Numbered from the stretch's first letter, positions 26,027 to 35,865 are shown. The stretch is 64,000 bases of DNA from Sphingomonas panacis (GCF_001717955.1 NZ_CP014168.1:558001-622000); one strand, 5' to 3'. Notes: generated by a model not told the origin, from the sequence alone. Made by a program: numbers and translations.

Positions 26027-27289
26027 ATGGATCATTTCGCGCTGGTCGACGGCGTCATGCACTGCGAGGGCGTGTCGCTCGAGCGGATCGCCGCAGACGT
26101 CGGCTCCCCCGTCTACGTCTATTCGGCGGCGACCTTCACGCGCCATGCCGAGGTGTTCCGCGACGGTCTCGCCGGCGTGAAGCGCAAGCACATCGCCTAT
26201 GCGATCAAGGCCAACCCCAATCTCGCGGTGCTGCGGCTGCTCGCCAATGCCGGCTATGGCGCTGATGTCGTCTCGGGCGGCGAGCTTGCACGCGCGATCG
26301 CGGCGGGGATACCGGCTTCGGACATCGTGTTCTCGGGCGTCGGCAAGACGGTCGCTGAGCTGACCAAGGCGCTCGACGCCGGACTCGGCCAGTTCAATCT
26401 CGAGCTTGAGGAAGAAGGCGTCGTGCTGGCGGCACTCGCAGCGGCGGGCGGCAGGCGCGCCGACGCCGTGCTGCGCGTGAACCCCGATGTCGATGCCGGC
26501 ACGCACGCCAAGATCTCGACCGGCAAGGCCGAGAACAAGTTCGGCGTACCGATCAGCGAGGCGCGCGCGATCTTCGACCGGCTCGCGGGCCTGCCGGGGC
26601 TGAACCTGCGCGGCGTCGCCATCCATATCGGCAGCCAGCTCGCCGATCTCGCGCCGCTGGAGGCCGCATATCGGCGCATCGGCCAGCTCGTCCAGGAACT
26701 CCGCGCCGCCGGCCACACGATCAGCCATGTCGATCTCGGCGGCGGCCTCGGCGTGCCGTACAAGGCGGGCGACGTCTTCCCCACCCCCGCCGCCTATGGC
26801 GCGATGGTCGCGCGCGTCACCGATGGCTGGGACGCGACGCTGATGTTCGAGCCTGGCCGCGTGATCGCGGGCAATGCCGGCGTGCTGCTGACCCGCGTGA
26901 TCTGGGTCAAGCCGGGCGTCACCAACCCCTATGTCATCGTCGATGCCGCGATGAACGATCTCGCGCGGCCCGCGATGTACGATGCTTGGCACGATTTCGC
27001 CGCCGTCCGCCCGACCGGTGCGCGGATGACCGCCAACATCGCCGGCCCGGTCTGCGAGAGCGGCGACACATTCGCGATGGGCCGCGACATCGACTCGGTC
27101 AAATCGGGCGATCTCGCGATCTTCCGCACGGCCGGCGCCTATGGCGCGACGATGGCGAGCACCTACAACAGCCGCGCGCTCGTACCCGAAGTGCTGGTGA
27201 GCGGGGACCGCTACGCCGTCGTCGCCGATCGCATCCAGCCCGAAACGATCCTCGCCGCCGAGCGGCTGCCGGAGTGGCTGACCGCGTGA
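26027..27289 (+). CDS. lysA: Diaminopimelate decarboxylase
   Basis: PLP enzyme making lysine from meso-diaminopimelate. 420 residues with an N-terminal barrel carrying the PLP lysine in YAIKANPNLAV (about residue 60), the phosphate-binding HVDLGGGLGVPY and FEPGRVIAGNAG, and the partner-site Cys in GPVCESGDTFA. Its stop overlaps the GTG start of the next gene (GTGA). Confidence 0.96.
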   Translation: MDHFALVDGVMHCEGVSLERIAADVGSPVYVYSAATFTRHAEVFRDGLAGVKRKHIAYAIKANPNLAVLRLLANAGYGADVVSGGELARAIAAGIPASDIVFSGVGKTVAELTKALDAGLGQFNLELEEEGVVLAALAAAGGRRADAVLRVNPDVDAGTHAKISTGKAENKFGVPISEARAIFDRLAGLPGLNLRGVAIHIGSQLADLAPLEAAYRRIGQLVQELRAAGHTISHVDLGGGLGVPYKAGDVFPTPAAYGAMVARVTDGWDATLMFEPGRVIAGNAGVLLTRVIWVKPGVTNPYVIVDAAMNDLARPAMYDAWHDFAAVRPTGARMTANIAGPVCESGDTFAMGRDIDSVKSGDLAIFRTAGAYGATMASTYNSRALVPEVLVSGDRYAVVADRIQPETILAAERLPEWLTA

Positions 27290-28059
27290 CGCTCGCCAGC
27301 CTGCCGATCTTCGTCGCGGCGCGGGGCCGGACGGTGATTCTGGTCGGCGATGGCGATGCGGCGGCGGCGAAGCGGCGGCTGCTCGAACGCGCGGGCGCAC
27401 GGGTGGTCGGCGAGGACGGCACGGCCGCGCTCGCGATCGTCGCGGTCGACGATGAGGCCGACGCGCAGGCGGTGGTCGCGCGGCTGAAAGCGCGCGGCGT
27501 GCTCGTCAACGCGGTCGATCGGCCTGCCCTGTGCGATTTCACCCTGCCCGCGATCGTCGATCGTTCGCCGGTGATCGTTGCGATCGGCACCGGCGGCGTC
27601 TCGGCCGGACTGGCTGCGGCGCTGCGCCAGCGACTCGAAGCGCTGCTCCCGCCGACGCTCGGGCGACTCGCCGAGGCGCTGTTCGCGGCACGCGGCGCGA
27701 TCCGCGCGCGCTTCGCCGATCCGGGTGCGCGACGGATGGCGCTGGGCGCAGCGTTCGCCGAAGGCGGCGCGCTCGACGTGCTGGCCGCAGGACCGGAGGC
27801 GGTCGAACGCTGGCTCGAGTCCGCCGGAGACGCGCCCGGCGGAGTCGTCCATATTCTGTTACGCTCGGACGATCCCGACGACCTCACGCTGCGCGAGGCG
27901 CGCTGGCTGGCACAAGCCGAGCGAATTTGCGCGGGCGACGATGTGCCCGCCGCGATCCTGTCGCGCGCGCGCGCGGATGCGGTGCGAACCGCGTCGCTTC
28001 CCGCCCAGCCCCAACCCGGACTGACGGTGGCAATCCATGAGCCAACCCAACCAACATAA
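27286..28059 (+). CDS. Precorrin-2 dehydrogenase / sirohydrochlorin ferrochelatase (N-terminal half of siroheme synthase)
   Basis: A 257-residue protein matching the CysG N-terminal / Met8 type: a Rossmann domain (TVILVGDGDAAAAKRRLLE), then DRPALCDFTLPAIVDRSPVIVAI and GVSAGLAAALRQRLEALLP, and a long C-terminal part. It would oxidise precorrin-2 and insert iron to give siroheme for sulfite or nitrite reductase. The methyltransferase half of CysG is missing, so a separate CobA is needed. GTG at 27286 overlaps the lysA stop. Ends just before repeat A3. Confidence 0.85.
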   Translation: MTLASLPIFVAARGRTVILVGDGDAAAAKRRLLERAGARVVGEDGTAALAIVAVDDEADAQAVVARLKARGVLVNAVDRPALCDFTLPAIVDRSPVIVAIGTGGVSAGLAAALRQRLEALLPPTLGRLAEALFAARGAIRARFADPGARRMALGAAFAEGGALDVLAAGPEAVERWLESAGDAPGGVVHILLRSDDPDDLTLREARWLAQAERICAGDDVPAAILSRARADAVRTASLPAQPQPGLTVAIHEPTQPT

Positions 28060-28062
28060 TAA

Positions 28063-28144
28063 CCGTTCGCCCTGAGCTTGTCGAAGGGCGTGCCAAACAG
28101 CGTTGCGCGTGCGGCACGTGCTTCGACAGGCTCAGCACGAACGG
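28063..28144. repeat. Paired palindromic repeat, family A copy 3
   Basis: Starts CCGTTCGCCCTGAGCTTGTC and ends GGCTCAGCACGAACGG; same family as 2608-2690 and 13701-13782. Confidence 0.87.
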
Positions 28145-28170
28145 GGTGATAAAGCTTTAGAAAGCCCGAA

Positions 28171-28758
28171 TCAGCAGCCCGCCAGTTCGACCCGGTCGTT
28201 GAGCGCTAGAAGCGAGGCGACGAGCCGCTGGCGGTCGGCGCGAGTCGCGGCGAGTTCGGTCTGCGCCTCGCCCAGTTCGATCGCGCGCTCGGCGATGCGC
28301 GCGTCGAGCGCGGCGTTGAACGCCTTGAGATCGGCGAGGCGGCGGGCGTGGCCGATCACCCGCGTGATCCGCGCCGCCAGCACGTCGAAATCGAACGGCT
28401 TGGCGACATGGTCGTCGGCGCCCGCCGCGAGCGCATCGACGGCGGCGGCAGGGTCAGATCGGCTGGTCAGCAGAATCACCGGCACGTCGCGCGTGTCGGG
28501 GCTCGCCCGCAACGCCCGCAGGAGTTGCATCCCCGACATGCCCGGCATCACCATATCCGCGAGCACGAGATCGAAGCGCCGCGTCGCCGCCTGGTCGAGC
28601 GCATCGGTCGCCTTGTCGCACAGCACCGGCAGATAGCCGAGCCGCGCCAGCCGCCGGCCGATCACCGCGAGCGCGGTAGGATTGTCATCGACGACGAGGA
28701 TGCTGCCGGCCGGGCCGGACGAAAACGGGGCGAAAACCGGGTCGTGATGCATGGACAT
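28171..28758 (-). CDS. Response regulator receiver with coiled-coil tail
   Basis: A 195-residue protein: receiver at about 20-135 with VVDDNPT, phosphoacceptor LVLADMVMPG, ILLTSRSD and HVAKPFDF, then a helical tail rich in Ala, Glu and Arg (about 140-190) that looks like a coiled coil. No DNA-binding or enzymatic output is visible, so it probably works through protein contacts. No kinase gene is adjacent. The tail may dimerise or dock on a partner. Confidence 0.85.
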   Translation of the reverse strand: MSMHHDPVFAPFSSGPAGSILVVDDNPTALAVIGRRLARLGYLPVLCDKATDALDQAATRRFDLVLADMVMPGMSGMQLLRALRASPDTRDVPVILLTSRSDPAAAVDALAAGADDHVAKPFDFDVLAARITRVIGHARRLADLKAFNAALDARIAERAIELGEAQTELAATRADRQRLVASLLALNDRVELAGC

Positions 28759-28847
28759 GGCACCCTGTCAGTGGATCACCCACCGACGTAGCGCGCAGAC
28801 GTCAGTTTTCGGTTAACGCCGCCGCAACCATATCGCGTCCGTGCGCG

Positions 28848-29960
28848 TCACACCCGCATCGGCATCAGCACGTACAGCGCCGCGGCCTTGTCGTTCTCGC
28901 GGATCAGCGTCGGCGCGGCGGCGTCGGCCAGATGCACCTCGATCGTATCGCCATCGAGCTGCCCGAGAATGTCGAGCAGATAGCGGCTGTTGAAGCCGAT
29001 CTCGAATGGCAGCGACACATATTCGCCCGGCACTTCCTCGGCGGCGGTGCCGTTGTCGGGGCTCGTCACCGACAGCACGATCTTGTCGCGGTCGAGCGCC
29101 ATCTTCACCGCGCGGGTCTTCTCGGTCGCGATCGTCGAGACACGATCGACGCCCTCCTCGAAGCTGCGCGGATCGATCTTGAGGATCTTGTCGTTGCCGG
29201 TCGGGATGACCCGGCTGTAATCGGGGAAGGTGCCGTCGATCAGCTTCGAGGTGAGCAAAGCATGGCCGAGATCGAAGCGGATCTTGGTCGAGGACAGCGA
29301 CACGCCCACCAAAGCATCGACCTCGTCGAGCAATTTGCGCAGTTCGGCGATGCATTTGCGCGGCACGATCACGTCGGGCATCGCCTCGGCCCCTTCAGGG
29401 CGCGGCATCGTCACGCGCGCGAGGCGGTGGCCGTCGGTCGCGGCGGCCTTGAGCACCGGCTGCGGATCGGCCGAGACGTGCAGGAAGATGCCGTTGAGAT
29501 AATAGCGCGTCTCTTCGGTCGAGATCGCGAAGCGAGTCTTGTCGATGATCTGCTTGAGCGTCTCGGCGGGCAGCTCGAAGCTCACCGGCAGCTCGCCTTC
29601 GGCGATCACCGGGAAATCGTCACGCGGCAGCGTGCTGAGCTGGAAGCGGGCGCGACCGGCCATGATCGTCAGCTTGCCGTCGGCTGCGGCAAGACTCACC
29701 TGCGAGCCTTCGGGCAGCTTGCGCGCGATGTCGAACAAAGTGTGCGCCGACACCGTGGTCGCGCCGGGCTGGTCGACCGCCGCCGCGATCGTCTCGTTGA
29801 TCTGAAGGTCGAGATCGGTCGCCATCAGCTTCAGACCGCCCTCCGCCGTCGCCTCGATCAGCACGTTCGACAGGATCGGGATGGTGTTGCGCCGTTCCAC
29901 CACCGACTGGACATGGCTGAGGCCCTTCAAAAGGGTCGCGCGTTCGATCGTCGCCTTCAT
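28848..29960 (-). CDS. dnaN: DNA polymerase III sliding clamp
   Basis: Beta clamp that encircles DNA and tethers polymerases, including the DnaE2 found at the right end of this window. 370 residues in three similar domains; it starts MKATIERATLLKGLSHVQSV, and the partner-binding C-terminus ends ALYVLMPMRV, the usual MPMR tail. It is not next to dnaA or recF here, as is common in Sphingomonads. Its leader contains the terminator of the upstream barrel gene. Confidence 0.96.
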   Translation of the reverse strand: MKATIERATLLKGLSHVQSVVERRNTIPILSNVLIEATAEGGLKLMATDLDLQINETIAAAVDQPGATTVSAHTLFDIARKLPEGSQVSLAAADGKLTIMAGRARFQLSTLPRDDFPVIAEGELPVSFELPAETLKQIIDKTRFAISTEETRYYLNGIFLHVSADPQPVLKAAATDGHRLARVTMPRPEGAEAMPDVIVPRKCIAELRKLLDEVDALVGVSLSSTKIRFDLGHALLTSKLIDGTFPDYSRVIPTGNDKILKIDPRSFEEGVDRVSTIATEKTRAVKMALDRDKIVLSVTSPDNGTAAEEVPGEYVSLPFEIGFNSRYLLDILGQLDGDTIEVHLADAAAPTLIRENDKAAALYVLMPMRV

Positions 29961-30042
29961 CTCAATCCCCCGGGCCGCCGCCCTACTCTATCCCGCCAGG
30001 CGTCAGAAGCCGGGGGCAATTCGCCGTCTCTTTCCTTACCGC

Positions 30043-30073
30043 AAAAAGGGGCCGGGGCAAGCGCCCCGACCCC
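30043..30073 (-). terminator. Rho-independent terminator of the outer-membrane barrel gene
   Basis: On the minus strand GGGGTCGGGGC-GCTT-GCCCCGGCCCC is followed by TTTTTGCGG. It separates the barrel gene from dnaN. Confidence 0.88.
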
Positions 30074-30101
30074 TCATCCGTGCCGAAATCAGGCGTTTGG
30101 C

Positions 30102-30776
30102 TTAGAAGCGGTAGCCAACGCCGACCGCAATCTGGTGCCGATCGGTGTCGACATCGAAATTGTTGGTGTTGGCGCCGTTGGCATATTCGAGCCGGGCGTT
30201 GCCATAGTTCGAATAGCGATATTCGATCTTGGCGTAGGTGTTGCGGCCGATCGCCTCCTCGACACCCGCACCGACGCGGTAGCCATCGAGATTGAAATGC
30301 TGGCCGGTCTGGGTAACGCCGTCGCTCGCGGTCAGATCGAGCCGACCGTTGGTGTAGCCGCCCTTCGCGTAAACCAGCGTGGTCGGCGATACCTTGTAGC
30401 CGACGCGGACGCCCGCATAGAGATCGCGGCCCTGCTTGACGCGGCCATAGCCGAGCGCGGCGGCGCTGGTCGGTGCGTTGGTGACCTTGCCGGTCGAGCC
30501 GGTCACTTCGCCTTCGACGCCGATCACGATCTGGCCGAGATCCTTGTCGTAGCCGATGTCGCCACCATAGAGCAGGCCGTCGGCCTTGCGGTTGCTGTCG
30601 ATGTCCGAGTTCGGGCCGCGACCGGGCTGAAGCTTGTCATACCCGAGCAGCACGCCGACGCGCGGGCCGTCGAACGCACCGGACGGTGCGGGCGGCGGGC
30701 CGTCCTGCGCGAACGCGGGGGCAGCGAAGCCAAGGCCGAGCGCGGCGGTGGCGGCGGTGACAAGAAACTTCTGCAT
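30102..30776 (-). CDS. Outer-membrane beta-barrel protein (porin-like)
   Basis: A 224-residue protein with a signal peptide (MQKFLVTAATAALGLGFAAP, cut after AFA) and alternating hydrophobic strands, ending in the outer-membrane signature VGVGYRF with a terminal Phe. It resembles the small eight-stranded barrel proteins of alphaproteobacteria (Omp25/31-like: YAKIEYRYSNYGNARLEY near the end). Function is probably structural; the ligand is unknown. It has its own terminator. Confidence 0.86.
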   Translation of the reverse strand: MQKFLVTAATAALGLGFAAPAFAQDGPPPAPSGAFDGPRVGVLLGYDKLQPGRGPNSDIDSNRKADGLLYGGDIGYDKDLGQIVIGVEGEVTGSTGKVTNAPTSAAALGYGRVKQGRDLYAGVRVGYKVSPTTLVYAKGGYTNGRLDLTASDGVTQTGQHFNLDGYRVGAGVEEAIGRNTYAKIEYRYSNYGNARLEYANGANTNNFDVDTDRHQIAVGVGYRF

Positions 30777-30926
30777 GATACTCACTCCATTACACATTCC
30801 CGCGACTGCCGGGCAGCATCCGGGGCGGGGACGCTTCAGATAGGCGCGTTGGTCGGGCTTTGCATGAACCTCAGATAAACACGGAAATCCGTTGCTTTTG
30901 CGCCACAGGGGATTGAAAGCGCGGGC

Positions 30927-31433
30927 ATGACTTCCAAGGCAGCGCGACACGGAATTATCGCTGGCGTGAGCCTCGCGTTGCTCGTCGCCGCGCCCGCATG
31001 GGGCCGCGAAACGGTCGGCGTGTTCGAAAGCTGGGGGGCGTTCGCCGATTCCGCGCCGCGGCGTTGCTATGCCATCGCGCAGCCGGTGCAGAGCGGCGGC
31101 AGCTCGCGCTGGCGCCCCTTCGCGAGCGTGGCGGACTGGCCGGGGCAAGGCGCGCGCAACCAGCTCCACCTCCGCCTCAGCCGCGCGCGCGATCCCCGCG
31201 CACGCGTCACGCTGTCGATCGGCGAGCGACGCTTCGAGCTGGTCGCCGGCGAGGCGGATGCCTGGGCGCCCGATGCGCGCGCCGATGCGGCAATCGTCGC
31301 CGCGATCCGCTCGGGCCGCAGCATGAGCGTCGAGACGCTCGCCAAAAGCGGCGGCCCCTTCGCGGACGTCTACGCGCTGGGCGGCGCCGCGACCGCGATC
31401 GACGCGGCGGCGCTGGCGTGTGTCAGGCGGTGA
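30927..31433 (+). CDS. Invasion-associated locus B-like exported protein
   Basis: A 168-residue protein with a signal peptide (about 1-26, ending APAWG). The first motif of the mature part, GVFESWGAFADSAPRRCYAI, with a cysteine paired to one near the C-terminus (ALACVRR), resembles IalB-family periplasmic proteins. The role is unknown in free-living species. The 3' end nearly abuts the broken DUF6880 gene on the other strand. Confidence 0.72.
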   Translation: MTSKAARHGIIAGVSLALLVAAPAWGRETVGVFESWGAFADSAPRRCYAIAQPVQSGGSSRWRPFASVADWPGQGARNQLHLRLSRARDPRARVTLSIGERRFELVAGEADAWAPDARADAAIVAAIRSGRSMSVETLAKSGGPFADVYALGGAATAIDAAALACVRR

Positions 31434-31445
31434 GTGCGTAAGTCT

Positions 31446-32289
31446 TCAGGCTGACCAGAACCCGGTCTTGCGGCCATGCTGGGCACGCAGCTCCGCGACA
31501 TACGTCTGGTGATCGCCCCACGCGCCGAAATCCTCGATCCGCCGCGCAAGACTCGCGCAGCTTTCGAGATGGCGCGCGGCGTGCGGGTAGCGCTTGGTAC
31601 GGGCGCGGGTGAGCGCGAAGTCGATCATCGCGCGCAGCAGCAAGCTCGCCTTCTCGGCCATAGCCGATGAGTCTGCGCTCCTCCTCTGGAAGCGGCGACG
31701 GCGGCGATGCCGCGAACGCTTCGAAGCGGCGCTGCAGGTGGGTCAGCCCTGACCGGCCCATTGCTTCCGCCAGCAGGGCGATCAGTCCGTCATACTGATT
31801 GTGGAGATCCTCGGAGACCAGATCGAAGACACGCTCGGCCAACGCCTCGGGTGGCAAGCGCGCGGCGATCGCCAGCGGCGGAAGCGCCTCCAGCGCCGCC
31901 GCGATCTCGTCGAAGATATCGGCTGGATCATAGACGCAGCGATCGGAAATCGGCGTCGCCAGTGCGACCAGCCGCCACAGCAGGTCGAACGCCTCGGCCG
32001 GATCGCTGGGCGCGACGTGATCGAGGATCGCGCGGCGCTGCATCGCCAGATCGTCGGCGACCGCGCGCGTCTTGTTCCACTCGATCACCGACCGCGCCTT
32101 GGCGATCGTGGCGAGCCGTTTGCGGACCTGAGCCGCGACCTCCCCGCCTCCGCCCGCGCTCGCCAATTCGAGCCGGAGCCGGCGCTTGACCCGTGCATCG
32201 TCCCCCGCCAGTTCGAGCAACACCGCCGCAAGACGCGGCGCGCCGAGCGTCTCGAGATTGGCGGCGTTGAGGGTCTTCTTCGAAGCCAT
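31446..32289 (-). pseudogene. DUF6880 family gene, internally deleted and frameshifted
   Basis: The first frame gives an intact N-terminal part ([20 protein letters not shown] through PLPEEERRLIGYG, to about 31660). The family's conserved C-terminus (LLLRAMIDFALTRARTKRYP and AELRAQHGRKTGFWS) follows at once in another frame and ends at 31446. From memory, intact members are about 430-450 residues with a long repeat-rich middle; here that middle, roughly 190 residues, is missing at the junction. If the first frame were read on, it would give a nonsense tail ending at 31423. An internal deletion that broke the frame is the simplest reading; an assembly error is possible. Confidence 0.7.
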
Positions 32290-32377
32290 ACCGCGATATC
32301 GCGGTGCCGAGTCGCGGTCGTCAAGCCGATCGGTCGCGCCTGTAGAAAAATGCATGAAACCACGCTATATGCCGGAA

Positions 32378-33586
32378 ATGCAGACAGCTTCAGCCGCCCT
32401 CATGCCCATCCCCGGGCACATCGATCCCGTGCCCGTCCCGCGTGCCGCGGTGCCGCGTCCCGATGGCCGCATCGACCTGCTCGGTCTGTCCAAGGCCGAT
32501 CTGCGCATGGCGCTGGAGACGGCGCAGCTCGAACCCAAGCAAGCGAAGCTCCGCGCCAAGCAGCTCTGGCACTGGATCTACAATCGCGGCGTCACCGATT
32601 TCGCGCTGATGACCGACATTTCGAAGACGATGCAGCCGTGGCTCGCGGGTCGCTTCGCGATCAGCCGGCCCGAGGTCGTCGAGGCGCAGGTTTCGACCGA
32701 CGGCACGCGCAAATGGCTGCTGCGCGCGCCCGACGGCGAGGATTACGAGGCGGTGTTCATCCCCGATGCCGACCGAGGGACGTTGTGCGTGTCGAGCCAG
32801 GTCGGCTGCACGCTCAACTGCCGCTTCTGCCACACCGGCACGATGCGGCTGGTGCGCAACCTCACCGCCGCCGAGATCGTCGGGCAGGTCATGCTGGCGC
32901 GCGACGCGCTTGGCGAATGGCCGAGCACGCCCGAGGGGCGGATGCTCACCAACGTCGTGATGATGGGCATGGGCGAGCCGCTCTACAATTTCGATGCGGT
33001 GCGCGATGCGCTCGGCATCGTCATGGACGGTGACGGTCTCGCGCTGTCGAAGCGGCGGATCACGCTCTCCACCTCGGGCGTGGTGCCGATGATGGCGCGC
33101 GCGGGCACCGAGATCGGCGTCAACCTCGCGGTGTCGCTGCACGGCGTCACCAAAGAAATCCGCGACGAGATCGTGCCCTTGAACCGCAAATACGGCATCG
33201 AGCAACTGCTTCAGGCCTGCGCGGATTATCCCGGCGCCAACAACGCGCGGCGGATCACCTTCGAATATGTCATGCTCAAGGACAAGAACGACAGCGACGC
33301 GGATGCGCGCGAGCTGGTTCGGCTGCTCAAACACTATAACCTCCCCGCCAAGGTCAATCTGATCCCGTTCAACCCTTGGCCGGGCGCGGCCTATGAGACC
33401 TCGACGCCCGAACGGGTACGGCGCTTCTCCGACATCGTGTTCGAAGCGGGCATCTCCGCGCCGGTCCGAACCCCGCGCGGCCGCGACATCGACGCCGCCT
33501 GCGGCCAGCTCAAGACCGCGAGCGAAAAGAAGAGCCGGGCGGAACTCGACCGGCTCGCCGAAGAAAAACAGGCCGCCCTGGGCTGA
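32378..33586 (+). CDS. rlmN: 23S rRNA (adenine-2503-C2) methyltransferase RlmN
   Basis: Radical-SAM enzyme methylating A2503 of 23S rRNA and A37 of some tRNAs. About 402 residues. The 4Fe-4S motif is CTLNCRFC (C-x3-C-x2-C), followed by [10 protein letters not shown], the SLHG region and a late cysteine (DIDAACGQL) corresponding to the mCys acceptor. Three upstream ATGs (32354, 32369, 32378) are possible; 32378 has GGAA just before it and is used. Confidence 0.95.
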   Translation: MQTASAALMPIPGHIDPVPVPRAAVPRPDGRIDLLGLSKADLRMALETAQLEPKQAKLRAKQLWHWIYNRGVTDFALMTDISKTMQPWLAGRFAISRPEVVEAQVSTDGTRKWLLRAPDGEDYEAVFIPDADRGTLCVSSQVGCTLNCRFCHTGTMRLVRNLTAAEIVGQVMLARDALGEWPSTPEGRMLTNVVMMGMGEPLYNFDAVRDALGIVMDGDGLALSKRRITLSTSGVVPMMARAGTEIGVNLAVSLHGVTKEIRDEIVPLNRKYGIEQLLQACADYPGANNARRITFEYVMLKDKNDSDADARELVRLLKHYNLPAKVNLIPFNPWPGAAYETSTPERVRRFSDIVFEAGISAPVRTPRGRDIDAACGQLKTASEKKSRAELDRLAEEKQAALG

Positions 33587-33662
33587 ACTTCACTATGCCG
33601 GCCCGGCATCTCCCCAACGATATGGGCGAGGATGCTGAAGTTTGGCACACGCTGGAGTTGAC

Positions 33663-34418
33663 GTGACCGTCCAGGCCATCACCCTCGCCGCCGGCGCCGG
33701 CATCTTCGGCGGCGCGATGAACGCGCTCGCGGGCGGCGGCACCTTCGCGACGCTGCCAGCGCTGATCGCCCTCGGGCTGCCCGCCAATGCCGCCAACGCC
33801 ACTTCCAACGTGTCGTTGCTGCCGGGCGCCGCGACCAGCGCCTGGGCGTTTCGCGACGAGTTGCAGCCGCTCGGCGGGGTCGATGTGCGGCTGCTGGCGG
33901 CGATCACCTTCGTCGGCGGCCTTGCCGGAAGCCTCCTGCTCGTCTCCACCCCCACGCATCTGTTCGATCTGATGATCCCGTGGCTGCTGCTGACCGCCGC
34001 CCTCGTCATCGCGTTCGGGCCGCGTGCGGCGGCGGGGCTGCACCGCATCGTCACGATCGGCCCGCGCACGCTGATCGTCGGACAGGCACTGCTTGGCATC
34101 TACGGCGGCTATTTCGGCGGCGGCGTCGGCATGATGCTGACCGCGGCTTACGGCCTGCTCGCGCATATCACGCCACGCGCGCTGTTCGCGCCGCGCACGC
34201 TGATGCTCGCGGTCGCGAACGCGGCGGCATCGATCGTGTTCGTCGCGACCGGACTGGTGCGCTGGGACGCCGGCGTGCCGATGCTGCTCGGCGCAGTGCT
34301 TGGCGGATGGCTCGGCGCGAAGCTCGGCAAGCGGCTGACGCCCGGCATGGTGCGCGGCTGGACGCTGGCGGTAACGATCGTGACGACGATCGTGTTCTTC
34401 GTGCGGGCTTACGGCTGA
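33663..34418 (+). CDS. TSUP/TauE-SafE family membrane transporter
   Basis: A 251-residue inner-membrane protein with about eight spans. Both halves have the family pattern: GGAMNALAGGGTFATLPALI in the first and GIYGGYFGGGVGMMLTAAYG in the second. Members export sulfite, sulfoacetate or related anions; the substrate is not identifiable here. GTG 33663 follows GGAG by about 6 bases and is chosen over an upstream TTG. The 3' end overlaps the convergent flavin reductase gene by 10 bases. Confidence 0.87.
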   Translation: MTVQAITLAAGAGIFGGAMNALAGGGTFATLPALIALGLPANAANATSNVSLLPGAATSAWAFRDELQPLGGVDVRLLAAITFVGGLAGSLLLVSTPTHLFDLMIPWLLLTAALVIAFGPRAAAGLHRIVTIGPRTLIVGQALLGIYGGYFGGGVGMMLTAAYGLLAHITPRALFAPRTLMLAVANAAASIVFVATGLVRWDAGVPMLLGAVLGGWLGAKLGKRLTPGMVRGWTLAVTIVTTIVFFVRAYG

Positions 34419-35032
34419 TCGGGGCGGAACATCTTGAAGAGGTTGTCCTCGCCGACCTCGAAATAGTCGGCCGGCCCGCCACCGCGCAGGATCGCGCGAG
34501 CGCGGCCGGTCTGGTAGACGCCGTCTTCAAGCAAAGCGCGATCGATATGCACCCCGATCACCTCGCCGAACATCACCCAGGTATCGAGCGCGCGCCGTTC
34601 CTTCGATTCGAGCCGCAGCGTCTGAGTCGCGCGGCATTCGAACTGAACCGGGCTGGCGGCGACGCGATCGGGCTTGACCAGCCGCGACGGCAGCGCGGCG
34701 ATGCCCGCCAGATCGAACTCGTCGACTTCGGGGCCGACCATCGCCGAACTGGTGTTCATCACGTCAGCGAGCGGCCGAGTCGCGAGGTTCCAGACGAATT
34801 CGCCGGTTGCGGCGATGTTGGCGGCATTGTCCTTCCACCCGATTGAGGAGAAGCCGATGATCGGCGGGCGATAGTTGAACAACGTGAAGAAGCTGTACGG
34901 CGCGAGATTGCGCACGCCGTTCGCGCTGATTGTGCTCACCCAGCCGATCGGGCGCGGCGCGATGATCGCGTTCAGAGGATCATGCGCAAGGCCGTGGCCG
35001 TTTGCGGGTTCGTAGAAATGCTGGTCGGCCAT
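34409..35032 (-). CDS. Flavin reductase family protein
   Basis: A 207-residue FMN-binding split-barrel protein. The core IIAPRPIGWVSTISANGVRN and APYSFFTLFNYRPPIIGFSS match the flavin reductase domain of the YLR456W/RutF-like group. Likely binds FMN and either reduces free flavin or serves as an oxidoreductase. No monooxygenase partner is adjacent. Overlaps the 3' end of the TSUP gene. Confidence 0.87.
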   Translation of the reverse strand: MADQHFYEPANGHGLAHDPLNAIIAPRPIGWVSTISANGVRNLAPYSFFTLFNYRPPIIGFSSIGWKDNAANIAATGEFVWNLATRPLADVMNTSSAMVGPEVDEFDLAGIAALPSRLVKPDRVAASPVQFECRATQTLRLESKERRALDTWVMFGEVIGVHIDRALLEDGVYQTGRARAILRGGGPADYFEVGEDNLFKMFRPDQP

Positions 35033-35118
35033 CGCGCGCTGTTTCCCTGTGACGACGGCGGCTCTACAAGACCACGCGAGGCGTGTAACCGTTTCCGTCT
35101 GACTGGCGTATACAGGGT

Positions 35119-35865
35119 ATGACGATGACCATAGCCACGCCTTCCGTTCCCGCCGATGCGGTGCCCGCGTCGCGCACGATCTATCGCCACCGCGTCGCGA
35201 CGCGGGTGTGGCACTGGATCAACGCGATTACGATCTTCATCATGATCGGCAGCGGACTGACGATCCTCAACGCGCATCCGCACCTGTATTGGGGGGCATA
35301 TGGTGCCAATTTCGATCACCCGTGGCTCAGCACGATCCGCTGGCCAAGCTATGTGACGATCCCGGCGCACTACAATCTCGCGATCGCGCGGCGCTGGCAT
35401 CTGCTGTTCGCGCTGGTGCTGGCGTTCAGCCTGCTGGCCTACATGATCGCAAGCCTCGCCAACCGCCATTTCCAGCGCGACCTTCGCGTCCGCCTGCGCG
35501 AACTTTCGACCGCGAAGCTGTGGCATGACTTTCGCGAGCATCTCGCCTTCCGCTTCCACGATCCCGCCGATCCGCGCGCGTACAACATCTTCCAGAAGCT
35601 CTCCTACGTGCTCGTCATCTTCGGGCTGATCCCGACGATGATCCTCACCGGCCTCGCCATGTCGCCGGCAATGGATGCGGCTTGGCCGTGGCTGCTCGAT
35701 CTGTTCGGCGGGCGGCAATCGGCGCGATCGGTGCATTTCATCGCGGCCGCCGGGCTGACCGGGTTCATCGTCATCCATCTCGTGCTGGTGATTCTCGCGG
35801 GACCACTGAACGAAGTGCGATCGATGCTGAGCGGGCGCTGGCGCGTGCCGGAGGATGCGGCATGA
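35119..35865 (+). CDS. Cytochrome b/b6-domain membrane subunit
   Basis: A 248-residue di-haem cytochrome b561-like protein with four spans. Candidate haem ligands are His in TRVWHWINA, RRWHLLFAL, SVHFIAAAG and FIVIHLVLV. It resembles the thiosulfate reductase / formate dehydrogenase gamma-type subunits. Its stop overlaps the start of the molybdopterin oxidoreductase gene (ATGA), so the two almost surely form one membrane-bound complex that passes electrons to or from quinone. Confidence 0.88.
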   Translation: MTMTIATPSVPADAVPASRTIYRHRVATRVWHWINAITIFIMIGSGLTILNAHPHLYWGAYGANFDHPWLSTIRWPSYVTIPAHYNLAIARRWHLLFALVLAFSLLAYMIASLANRHFQRDLRVRLRELSTAKLWHDFREHLAFRFHDPADPRAYNIFQKLSYVLVIFGLIPTMILTGLAMSPAMDAAWPWLLDLFGGRQSARSVHFIAAAGLTGFIVIHLVLVILAGPLNEVRSMLSGRWRVPEDAA

